A stretch of 5,391 nucleotides of DNA, from positions 1 to 5,391 of the forward strand of contig JAPLMI010000194.1 in the NCBI GenBank assembly GCA_026387115.1, read 5' to 3'. The stretch is from Candidatus Omnitrophota bacterium (GTDB lineage Bacteria > Omnitrophota > Gorgyraeia > 2-01-FULL-45-10). The number at the start of each line of letters is the position of its first letter. Position 1 is the first letter of the stretch. The position numbers were made by a program, and so were the translations under genes. Shown here one piece after another: positions 1 through 5,391 of this stretch. Under the pieces are notes generated by a model. That model ran no database searches. It was not told the origin of the DNA and was given only the letters and a program-made list of their open reading frames with translations.

Positions 1-709
1 AACGGGACGTGATTTTGTCGGGCGCGATTATGCCGTTCTTCGCGCCGGCCTCGATAGCCATGTTGCACATCGTCAGTCTGTCGTCTATCGATAAATTCTC
101 TATTGTCTCGCCGCAGAACTCCATCGCCCTGTACCGCGCTCCGTCAACCCCGATATCGCCTATTAAATGCAGGATCAGATCCTTGCCCCCGACCCATTTA
201 TTCAGTTTGCCGAAGAATATGAATTTCATCGATTCGGGAATTTTGAGCCAGCAGGTGCCGGTGATCATGGCGGCCGCAAGGTCCGTCGAGCCTACGCCCG
301 TCGAGAACGCCCCCAACGCCCCGTATGTGCAGGTATGGGAGTCCGCGCCTATCACCAGGTCGCCCGGCAGAACCAGCCCCATCTCCGGGAGGAGCGCGTG
401 CTCTATCCCCATCTTTCCAACCTCGAAATAATTCTTTATGCCGTACTTCTTCGCGAAATCCGCCAGCATCCTGCAGTGGTTGGCGCTCTTCATGTCTTTC
501 GCCGGCGCGAAATGGTCCGGAACGAGCACGACCTTCTTCTTATCAAAAACTTTCCTGGCGCCGGCCTTCTCGAATTCCTCGATCGCGAGCGGAGCGGTGA
601 TGTCGTTTCCGAGGCACAGGTCTACCTTTACGTCGATGAACTCGCCGGGATGGACATCCTTCAATTTCGTGTGTTTCAGTAATATTTTTTCGGTGATAGT
701 GCAGCCCAT
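1..709 (-). CDS. leuC: 3-isopropylmalate dehydratase large subunit (LeuC/homoaconitase family), N-terminal part, cut by window edge
   Basis: I translated this by hand: 236 codons from ATG 709-707, open to the window edge. The family is normally about 420 residues, so the C-terminal 40-45% is missing. It is an aconitase-superfamily enzyme; LeuC with LeuD isomerises 2- to 3-isopropylmalate in cytosolic leucine synthesis. Visible aconitase-type active-site residues are D65-H66, H104, the GADSHT motif at 121-126 (D123, S124, H125), and N216/E220 in the NMAIEAGAKNG block. The start MGCTITEKIL matches the usual family N-terminus. The three 4Fe-4S cysteines lie beyond the window and cannot be checked. 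An AAAGGA Shine-Dalgarno sequence sits five bases before the ATG. The gene follows the acetyltransferase stop by 8 bases, so it is probably co-transcribed. Homoaconitase (lysine or 2-oxoacid pathway) is a real alternative, because this subfamily is not separable on the N-terminus alone. The family assignment is firm; the exact substrate is not. Confidence 0.93.
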   Translation of the reverse strand, partial: MGCTITEKILLKHTKLKDVHPGEFIDVKVDLCLGNDITAPLAIEEFEKAGARKVFDKKKVVLVPDHFAPAKDMKSANHCRMLADFAKKYGIKNYFEVGKMGIEHALLPEMGLVLPGDLVIGADSHTCTYGALGAFSTGVGSTDLAAAMITGTCWLKIPESMKFIFFGKLNKWVGGKDLILHLIGDIGVDGARYRAMEFCGETIENLSIDDRLTMCNMAIEAGAKNGIIAPDKITSR

Positions 710-713
710 CGTA

Positions 714-719
714 TCCTTT
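714..719 (-). promoter_or_regulatory. Shine-Dalgarno site of leuC
   Basis: AAAGGA on the minus strand, five bases before the ATG at 709-707. It overlaps the TAA stop (720-718) of the upstream acetyltransferase gene. It supports the chosen leuC start and suggests re-initiation by ribosomes finishing the previous gene. Confidence 0.7.
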
Positions 720-1170
720 AGATCTCTTTCATCATCGCGATTTCTTTGCATCCCGGAAAATACATGCACTTTATGCATTCGCTCCAGATCTTGTGCGGCA
801 GTTCTTTCTTGTCTATTATCGCAAAACCGAACTTTTCAAAGTACTCAGGAATGTAAGTGAGCGCGAATACCTTCTTCACCTTCAATGCCCTGGCATCCTT
901 CATGCACTGCCCAAGGAGTTTTTTCCCTATGCCGCGGCCGTTCTTATTCTTCACGACGGCGAGGCTCTTTATCTCTGCGAGATCCTCCCAGTCTACATGG
1001 AGCGCGCAAGCCCCGCATATATTGGAGCCCTCGGCGTAGACCCAGAAATCCCTTATATTCTCGTAAAGCTCGTTAAGCGACCTGGGGAGCATCTGTTCGC
1101 GCTTGGCGTAGAAATTTACGAGCTTCTGTATCTTCTTTACATCAGAGACATCGGCTTTTCTTATCGTCAT
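718..1170 (-). CDS. Short ArgA-type N-acetyltransferase (probable N-acetylglutamate synthase)
   Basis: A GNAT-fold protein of 150 residues. Its closest recognisable relatives are the stand-alone short N-acetylglutamate synthases, which transfer acetyl from acetyl-CoA to glutamate as the first step of arginine synthesis and lack the amino-acid-kinase domain of classical ArgA. Supporting blocks are MLPRSLNELYENIRDF (27-42), ALHVDWEDLAEIKSLAV (56-72), the acetyl-CoA loop NGRGIG (77-82, with N where Q/R is usual), and LTYIPEYFEKFGF (104-116). Three C-terminal cysteines, C132, C135 and C141, form CxxC-x5-C. I chose ATG 1170 because it overlaps the nth stop as ATGA and gives the standard GNAT start MTIRKADVSD. 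The frame stays open upstream to 1212, but only by running inside nth. Position between nth and leuC fits amino-acid metabolism. The enzymatic substrate is inferred from family resemblance only; another amine acceptor is possible. Confidence 0.88.
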   Translation of the reverse strand: MTIRKADVSDVKKIQKLVNFYAKREQMLPRSLNELYENIRDFWVYAEGSNICGACALHVDWEDLAEIKSLAVVKNKNGRGIGKKLLGQCMKDARALKVKKVFALTYIPEYFEKFGFAIIDKKELPHKIWSECIKCMYFPGCKEIAMMKEI

Positions 1171-1847
1171 AGCTCTTTCTTTCTGTAAAATGGTTTCTTT
1201 TCGAACCTGCACAGCCTATAAAGAATACAAGACCCGCATCTCGGGCCTTGCGCCTTGCACGTCTTTCGACCGTGTTCTATTATACCTAAATGGAATCCAT
1301 ATATCAAGTGCTTTGGAATGATGGCGGATAATACGCCGTGCGCCTCTTCTATATTGAGATCTTTGTCAATAATGCCCAACCTCTTGGTCACCCTGAATAT
1401 ATGGGTATCTACCGGCATTACCGGCCTTCCGAAACTAAACAAGAGGACACACGCCGCCGTCTTCGGGCCTACGCCTTTCAGGGATTTCAGGTATTTGAGC
1501 GCATCGCCGGTATCTAACCTTGCCAGGCTTGCCAGGCTAAGCTTGCCTTCGCGCCTTTTTATCTCCCCTAACACCTCTTTTATGCGTTTCGCCTTGATAT
1601 TGGCAAGCCCCGCGCGCTTTATCAGGCGCGCGACAGTCCTTGCGTCAACCTTCGACAATCCATCCCACGTCCTGAAATTCTTTTTCAGCACCGCGAACGC
1701 CGCGAGCGAATTCCTGTCATTCGTATTCTGCGACAGTATCGTGCACATGAGCCCGTCGACCGGATCGGATTTCCTGAATTCCGGAGGCCTTCCGTACGCC
1801 CTATTCAAGAGCGTTAAAATACATCTTATTTTATGCTGAGCATTCAT
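1167..1847 (-). CDS. nth: Endonuclease III-family DNA glycosylase/AP lyase
   Basis: A 226-residue HhH-GPD base-excision repair enzyme that removes oxidised pyrimidines and cleaves the abasic site. With the ATG at 1847-1845 as residue 1, the helix-hairpin-helix LKGVGPKTA spans 123-131 with catalytic Lys K129. The catalytic Asp is D147 in PVDTHIFRV, with the same 18-residue spacing as E. coli Nth K120/D138. The C-terminal 4Fe-4S motif is complete: C197-x6-C204-x2-C207-x5-C213. The N-terminal loop reads ILSQNTND (37-44) where E. coli has LLSAQATD, which points to a divergent Nth subgroup, so base specificity could differ. A TTG at 1850 would add one residue. I prefer the ATG because it forms a TGATG overlap with the oppF stop; no strong Shine-Dalgarno sequence is visible, so translation is probably coupled. 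The gene ends in an ATGA overlap with the acetyltransferase. Nothing suggests it is broken. Confidence 0.94.
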   Translation of the reverse strand: MNAQHKIRCILTLLNRAYGRPPEFRKSDPVDGLMCTILSQNTNDRNSLAAFAVLKKNFRTWDGLSKVDARTVARLIKRAGLANIKAKRIKEVLGEIKRREGKLSLASLARLDTGDALKYLKSLKGVGPKTAACVLLFSFGRPVMPVDTHIFRVTKRLGIIDKDLNIEEAHGVLSAIIPKHLIYGFHLGIIEHGRKTCKAQGPRCGSCILYRLCRFEKKPFYRKKEL

Positions 1848-2608
1848 CAAATATTTAGAATAGAGTCGAGCAACAGCTTTGTGTAATCATGGTCGGGTTT
1901 GGAATAGATTTTTTGCGTCGGCCCTTCCTCGACAATTTTTCCCTCCTTCATGACGGCGATCCTGTCGGACATGAACCTGACTACCCGCAAGTCGTGGCTG
2001 ATAAAAAGATATGTTATCGAGAATTTTTTCTGGACATCCTTTAATAATCGCAGGATCTGAAGCTGAACGGTAACGTCAAGGCTCGAGACGGGCTCGTCGC
2101 AGACGATGAACTCAGGATCTGTGAGGACGGCGCGTGCGATCGCTATCCTCTGACGTTCGCCGCCGGAAAATTGGTGCGGGTATTTGTTGAGCGCGCCCTT
2201 CGGAAGTTTGACCAGATCAAGCATCTCTTCGACCTGACCCTTGGCTATCTTTCCGTAGGGGAGGTTTAAACCTCCCCTACGGACAGCTGAACTCTGCAAG
2301 ACCAGCCCCTCGGCTACTATATCATACACCCTCATCTTCGGGTCGAGTGATGCTTGCGGATCCTGAAATATAACCTGTATTTTTTTAGTGCCCACTTCAA
2401 TCGATCCTGCGTCGGGTTTTAAAATTCCGAGGATCAGTTTGCCGAGCGTCGTCTTGCCGCATCCGGATTCTCCGACGAGTCCGAAGGTCTCGGCCTTCTC
2501 TATCTCGAGAGACACGCCGTCGACGGCGTTGACGACACCTGAGGCCGTTTTTAAATAACCGCGTTCGATCGGGAAAGATTTCTTCACGCCGTTAAGTTTA
2601 ACGATCAT
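1847..2608 (-). CDS. oppF: Peptide/nickel-type ABC transporter ATP-binding subunit, OppF/DppF-like, with in-frame palindrome insert
   Basis: 253 residues. One of two cytoplasmic ATPases that would power the OppBC permease pore. All nucleotide-binding motifs are present: Walker A GESGCGKT (46-53), Q-loop Q82 in IFQDP, signature FSGGERQR (147-154), Walker B FIVCDE (167-172), D-loop SLD (176-178) and switch H205. Two things are odd. First, V109-G119 is encoded by a perfect 32-bp palindrome and has no counterpart in the usual family sequence, where the EGLVLQ block runs almost directly into the helix before the signature. Second, Walker A Lys to Q-loop Gln is only 30 residues, against 50 in the neighbouring OppD, so an internal stretch of about 20 residues is missing. 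The protein also ends soon after the ABC domain, without the C-terminal extension seen in many OppF proteins (about 320-330 residues). The start overlaps the oppD stop (ATGA), with AAAGG nine bases upstream. Transported substrate is unknown; NikE-like nickel transport is an alternative. Confidence 0.92.
   Translation of the reverse strand: MIVKLNGVKKSFPIERGYLKTASGVVNAVDGVSLEIEKAETFGLVGESGCGKTTLGKLILGILKPDAGSIEVGTKKIQVIFQDPQASLDPKMRVYDIVAEGLVLQSSAVRRGGLNLPYGKIAKGQVEEMLDLVKLPKGALNKYPHQFSGGERQRIAIARAVLTDPEFIVCDEPVSSLDVTVQLQILRLLKDVQKKFSITYLFISHDLRVVRFMSDRIAVMKEGKIVEEGPTQKIYSKPDHDYTKLLLDSILNI
2252..2283. repeat. Perfect 32-bp palindrome inside oppF, candidate small palindromic mobile repeat
   Basis: Each 16-base arm on the plus strand reads TCCGTAGGGGAGGTTT followed by its exact reverse complement, with no spacer; the centre is GTTTAAAC. 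Beyond one mismatch (2251/2284) two more pairs extend it to 2249-2286. On the minus strand it is read as codons V109-G119 of oppF. Of its three frames, one meets TAA and one meets TAG; only the frame used here is open. No U-run follows on either strand, so it is not an intrinsic terminator. Inverted repeats with GTAGGGG ends are known to me as dispersed repeats in several bacterial genomes, but a single copy in this window cannot prove dispersal. The real inserted segment is probably longer than 32 bp, roughly 39-42 bp, since the reading frame is kept. Confidence 0.85.
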
Positions 2609-3390
2609 GCGAGCGCCTTTACCGATTCCAGCAGTGAAATCGTATATTCTTCCTTAGGACTTGTAAGGATATTGTGCGCGCTGCCCATCTCGACTATTTT
2701 CCCCCCGTGCATGACGCCGACCTCATCGCACATCTTCGCGATTATTCCGAAATCATGGCTTATGAAAAGGATCGACAGTTTCTCGAGCTCGATGATTTCT
2801 TTGAGAAGGTCCAGGATCTCGGCCTGGATAGTGACATCGAGTGCTGTTGTCGGCTCATCCATGATCAAAAGCTCAGGTTTATTTACAAGCGCCATAGCTA
2901 TCATAGCGCGCTGCTTTGTTCCACCGGAAAGCTGGTGAGGATAGTCATAAAAGATCTTCTTCGGATCAGAAATACGGACCTTTTTTAAATATTCCATGGC
3001 CGATTCTCTTGCCTTTCCTTCGCCGATCTTTTGATGAGCGAGGATGGCCTCCGCGATCTGGTATCCTATAGTAAAGACCGGATTGAACGCGCTCGATGGC
3101 TCCTGGAAGACCATCGTGATCCTGGAGCCCCTGACGCTCCGGAGATATTCTTCGTCCATCGCCAGGAGGTCTCGGCCGTCAAAAAGGATCTGGCCGCCCA
3201 TTATCTTACCGGGTTCGGGCACTAACCTCAGGATCGAAAGCACGGTAAGCGTCTTGCCGGATCCGGACTCGCCCACAAGCCCGAATACCGTATTATCCTT
3301 TATCTTGAAACTGATATCGTTCACGGCTTTTACAATGTCGTGTTGCGTATAAAAGTAAGTCTTCAGATTGTCGACTTGTAAAATATTCAT
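2605..3390 (-). CDS. oppD: Peptide/nickel-type ABC transporter ATP-binding subunit, OppD/DppD-like
   Basis: 261 residues. The second ATPase of the importer, expected to pair with the OppF-like subunit under the OppBC pore. Motifs are Walker A GESGSGKT (40-47), Q-loop Q96 in VFQEP, the SAFNPVFTIG block typical of OppD (100-109), signature LSGGTKQR (154-161), Walker B LLIMDE (174-179), D-loop ALD (183-185) and switch H212 in ISHDF. The signature has Thr after SGG, where Met, Gln or Glu is more usual. The protein stops about 50 residues after the switch histidine, so it lacks the cysteine-containing C-terminal extension of classical OppD (about 320-335 residues); its size is closer to NikD (about 254). 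The start is ATG 3390-3388, overlapping the oppC stop as ATGA with a weak GAAAG upstream; the end overlaps oppF the same way. The subunit role is firm; peptide versus metal or other cargo is undecided. Confidence 0.94.
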   Translation of the reverse strand: MNILQVDNLKTYFYTQHDIVKAVNDISFKIKDNTVFGLVGESGSGKTLTVLSILRLVPEPGKIMGGQILFDGRDLLAMDEEYLRSVRGSRITMVFQEPSSAFNPVFTIGYQIAEAILAHQKIGEGKARESAMEYLKKVRISDPKKIFYDYPHQLSGGTKQRAMIAMALVNKPELLIMDEPTTALDVTIQAEILDLLKEIIELEKLSILFISHDFGIIAKMCDEVGVMHGGKIVEMGSAHNILTSPKEEYTISLLESVKALA

Positions 3391-4205
3391 TCTTTCAGCC
3401 CCGGCTCCAGTATATCGCGGAGCCCTTCACCCAGTAAATTGTACGCCAGCACCGTAAGCAAAATAAATATGCCGGGAAATATCGTAAGCCACCAGGCCAC
3501 GCCGAGAGTGGACTTGCCGTCCATCAGAATATTCCCCCAGCTCGGCGTCGGAGGCTGGACGCCTATCCCTAAGAAGCTTAAGGCAGATTCCACCAGAATC
3601 GCCCCGCCTATTCCGAGTGTCGCGCTCACCAGGACCGGCCCGATGGCGTTCGGTATGAGATGCCTTGCGATGATCCATGCGTCACTCGCGCCCATAACTT
3701 CCGCGGCCGCGACATAATCGCGCTCCTTCAATGTCAGGACTTCGGCCCTCACGAGCCGCGCCACACCCATCCACGATGTCACGCCTATCACGGCCATTAT
3801 GTTAAAGATCGACGGTTCGAGGATCGCTATCACGGCAAGTATCAGGAAAAACGTCGGGAAACATAACATTATATCGACGAACCTCATCATGACGGAATCG
3901 ACCCTGCCGCCGTAATAACCGGCGATCGAACCGAAGATCACGCCGATCAAGACCGCGATGCCCACCGCGATAAAACCTATCGAAAGGGATATCCGCGAGC
4001 CGTAAACTATGCGCGAGAAGATGTCGCGCCCCAGCGGATCGGTTCCCAATATGTGGATTCTCGAAGGCGCGGCGAGGATGCTATCCGTATCGATAGCGGA
4101 AGGATCGTAAGGCGCTATTAACGGCGCGAATAAGGCAAAGGCCAGGATAACAAATATAAATATCAGGGCGCCGAACGCGAGTCTATTTTTTATCAATTCT
4201 TTCAT
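3387..4205 (-). CDS. oppC: Peptide/nickel-type ABC transporter permease, OppC/DppC-like
   Basis: 272 residues, an inner-membrane pore subunit that would heterodimerise with the OppB-like permease. The N-terminal membrane segment is about 11-31 and ends in the family motif APLIAPYDP (27-35). LGTDPLGRDIFSRIVYGSRISL-type sequence at 53-74 is the OppC hallmark preceding the transport domain. Further membrane segments lie near 76-96, 112-129, 133-150, 188-212 and 240-258. The EAA loop that docks on the ATPases is at about 163-190 (DYVAAAEVMGAS, then LIPNAIGP). SFLGIGVQPPTPSWG (210-224) is another strong family block. The ATG overlaps the oppB stop as ATGA, with GGGTGA shortly upstream inside oppB as a probable ribosome site. 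The length is normal for the family and no defect is seen. Cargo cannot be read from the permease. Confidence 0.95.
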   Translation of the reverse strand: MKELIKNRLAFGALIFIFVILAFALFAPLIAPYDPSAIDTDSILAAPSRIHILGTDPLGRDIFSRIVYGSRISLSIGFIAVGIAVLIGVIFGSIAGYYGGRVDSVMMRFVDIMLCFPTFFLILAVIAILEPSIFNIMAVIGVTSWMGVARLVRAEVLTLKERDYVAAAEVMGASDAWIIARHLIPNAIGPVLVSATLGIGGAILVESALSFLGIGVQPPTPSWGNILMDGKSTLGVAWWLTIFPGIFILLTVLAYNLLGEGLRDILEPGLKE

Positions 4206-5182
4206 TTTTCACCCGAGACCCGTATGCGCGGGTCGGCATATGAATACGCCGCATCGGCCAACAAATTTCCCAGCAATGTCAGGATAGCGCCGATCGAAAG
4301 GACGCCCAAAATCACGGGGTAATCCCTCGCCATGACGGATTCGTAGAAAAGCCTGCCCATCCCGGGGATCGCGAATATCGATTCAAATATGACGCTTCCG
4401 CCGATAAGTCCCGGTATCGAAAGGCCGAGGATCGTTATAACGGGTAGAAGCGCGTTCCTCAAAGCGTGCTTATAGATCACGTCCCGTTCCTTAAGCCCTT
4501 TCGCCCGCGCCGTCCGTATGTAATCCTGGTGAATTATCCCGATCATCGAAGCCCTCATATATCTGGATATGCCGGCAAGGCTTCCGAACGCCGCGATGGA
4601 GACCGGCAGGATGAGGTGTTTCGCCACATCCAGAACTTTTCCCAGGAGGCTGTAATATTCAAAATCGAGCGATTTGATGCCGGATATCGGGAGCCACCCC
4701 AGCTGAATGGCGAACAGGCTCATCAGCATGAGCGCGAGCCAGAATTCAGGCACCGAAAATCCGATAAACGCGAAAATCGTCGTAGCCCTATCCGCGACCG
4801 AGCCTCTTCTTAGGGCCGAAATAACCCCGAGGGGAATTCCGATAAATAATATTAAGATCATTGACGAGATATTTATAAGAAGCGTTATCGGGATCCGCTC
4901 GATTATCTTCTGCGAGACCGGCCTGTCGTCCATGTAGGACCTGCCGAAATCGAATGTCGCGAACCTCTTCAGCCACTCGAAGTACTGGACGCCTAGCGGC
5001 TTATCCAGTCCGTAGAGCTTATCGAGCCTCGCCCTCGCCTCGAACGAGACCTTCGGATTAAGGTTCGTCTGAATATCGGTAGGCTTCCCCGGCGCGAGAT
5101 GGATCACGAAGAATGAGATGAGCGTTATCCCGAGAAACACAGGAATGAGCCCTAAAAGTCTTTTCGCGATATAGCTAAGCAT
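4202..5182 (-). CDS. oppB: Peptide/nickel-type ABC transporter permease, OppB/DppB-like
   Basis: 326 residues, first gene of the visible operon. The family opening MLSYIAKRLLGLIPVFLGIT leads into membrane segment 1 (about 9-29) and HLAPGKP (28-34). A periplasmic stretch carries LYGLDKPLGVQYFEWL (56-71) and DFGRSY (78-83), both typical of OppB. Further membrane segments lie near 101-123, 134-161, 186-205, 246-268 and 288-310. The EAA loop is about 220-247 (DYIRTARAKGLKERDV, then ALRNALLP). FAIPGMGRLFYES (270-282) and the C-terminal YADPRIR (315-321) complete the family pattern. It forms the pore with the OppC-like subunit. ATG 5182 is the only usable start: an in-frame TAA lies just upstream, and AGAGGA precedes it by four bases. 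No substrate-binding-protein gene is visible immediately upstream. Length is as expected. Confidence 0.95.
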   Translation of the reverse strand: MLSYIAKRLLGLIPVFLGITLISFFVIHLAPGKPTDIQTNLNPKVSFEARARLDKLYGLDKPLGVQYFEWLKRFATFDFGRSYMDDRPVSQKIIERIPITLLINISSMILILFIGIPLGVISALRRGSVADRATTIFAFIGFSVPEFWLALMLMSLFAIQLGWLPISGIKSLDFEYYSLLGKVLDVAKHLILPVSIAAFGSLAGISRYMRASMIGIIHQDYIRTARAKGLKERDVIYKHALRNALLPVITILGLSIPGLIGGSVIFESIFAIPGMGRLFYESVMARDYPVILGVLSIGAILTLLGNLLADAAYSYADPRIRVSGEK

Positions 5183-5186
5183 GCCA

Positions 5187-5192
5187 TCCTCT
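5187..5192 (-). promoter_or_regulatory. Shine-Dalgarno site of oppB
   Basis: AGAGGA on the minus strand, four bases before ATG 5182-5180. A second, out-of-frame ATG at 5187-5185 overlaps the site and opens only an 11-codon frame, so it is probably not used. The site supports the oppB start. I could not find a convincing -35/-10 pair in the bases upstream. Confidence 0.6.
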
Positions 5193-5331
5193 AAACCTAA
5201 GCCTCGTTATGTTCGCACAAGTAGTTAACTAAATTTTACGGGTCCTGCCGCTCCCTCGGCTTTTCTTTCTAGGGCTCGCCTGGGGTTCACAATCGACCTG
5301 TGTAAATCCACGGTGTGTCTGTATGCCCGCC

Positions 5332-5389
5332 AGGATTACCTCCGAGAACGACGTCCCATATAGCCATAGATTTGTGGGTATGTAATCCT
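5332..5389. repeat. 8-bp inverted repeat near the right edge
   Basis: AGGATTAC at 5332-5339 and its exact reverse complement GTAATCCT at 5382-5389 are separated by 42 bases. A shorter pair, CCCA at 5355-5358 with TGGG at 5375-5378, lies inside. The arms are short enough to be chance. If real they could close a leader RNA structure or bound a small element. Confidence 0.25.
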
Positions 5390-5391
5390 AA

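Larger units (their letters stand above)
5183..5391. other. 209-bp region upstream of oppB with no supportable gene
   Basis: This should hold the operon leader or the tail of an upstream gene. On the minus strand one frame is open from the edge for 34 codons to TGA 5289-5287; it reads plausibly (for example MAIWDVVLGGNPGG) but matches no family I recognise. A second minus-strand frame is open for about 50 codons without an ATG, GTG or TTG start. On the plus strand a frame open from 5233 to TAA 5386-5388 has its first ATG at 5323, giving only 20 codons. None resembles the C-terminus of a peptide-binding protein. A 10-bp palindrome TAGTTAACTA lies at 5222-5231. No standard promoter or terminator is clear. 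Confidence 0.5.

Noticed and set aside
9..860. Plus-strand open frames of 140-171 codons opposite leuC and the acetyltransferase
   Set aside because: The minus strand carries clear aconitase-family and GNAT-family motifs across the same bases; the plus frames are low-complexity shadows with no recognisable family.
1521..1538. Tandem 9-bp repeat TGCCAGGCT x2 in nth
   Set aside because: It encodes a doubled Ser-Leu-Ala-type triplet in a linker region. Small in-frame duplications like this are common; no wider array is present.
1611..1632. GC-only inverted repeat (7-base arms CGCGCGC, 8-base loop) in nth
   Set aside because: It arises from Arg and Ala codons (RLIKRA) inside a well-supported coding sequence, has no U-run, and shows no sign of insertion.
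1255..1839. Plus-strand open frame of 194 codons opposite nth
   Set aside because: It is antisense to an intact Nth with its Fe-S and catalytic motifs, and its translation shows no domain features.
2252..2283. Intrinsic terminator between the transporter genes and nth
   Set aside because: The hairpin lies well inside oppF coding sequence and is not followed by a T-run on either strand.
2514..2529. 16-bp perfect palindrome ACGCCGTCGACGGCGT in oppF
   Set aside because: It encodes the conserved NAVDGVS stretch found before Walker A in this family, so the symmetry is most likely a by-product of codon choice.
5216..5250. Possible integron attC-like or insertion-sequence end around GTTAAC
   Set aside because: The bases do not fit the GTTRRRY/RYYYAAC core consensus, and no transposase or integrase is in the window.

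Overview
The window is almost entirely coding, and every gene lies on the minus strand. It reads as one tightly packed bacterial operon running right to left: oppB, oppC, oppD, oppF, nth, a short N-acetylglutamate-synthase-type acetyltransferase, then the first 236 codons of leuC, which leaves the window at base 1. Five consecutive junctions overlap (four ATGA, one TGATG). The sixth is an 8-base gap with a good Shine-Dalgarno sequence for leuC. No promoter, terminator, tRNA, rRNA, CRISPR array or transposase gene could be supported.

Region by region: 5391-5183 (209 bases) has no gene I can support and may hold the operon leader. 5182-1847 encodes a complete peptide/nickel-type ABC importer core of two permeases and two ATPases, with no substrate-binding protein in view. 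1847-1167 encodes an endonuclease III-family DNA glycosylase with an intact 4Fe-4S motif. 1170-718 encodes the acetyltransferase. 709-1 encodes the N-terminal part of an aconitase-family isopropylmalate dehydratase large subunit. A plausible reading is nutrient (peptide) uptake co-expressed with arginine- and leucine-type biosynthesis, with the repair gene carried along. That link is inference from gene order only.

The most unusual item is a perfect 32-bp palindrome (2252-2283) inside oppF. It is read through in the only one of its three frames that lacks a stop, and adds about 11-14 residues between the Q-loop and the ABC signature. It looks like a small palindromic repeat that inserted in frame into a working gene, comparable in principle to Rickettsia palindromic elements.

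Organism: moderate GC, frequent ATA (Ile) and AGG/AGA (Arg) codons, bacterial-type Shine-Dalgarno sites, and protein variants common in uncultured and thermophile-related bacteria. I would guess a candidate phylum such as Omnitrophota, with low confidence. Nothing here fixes the taxonomy.
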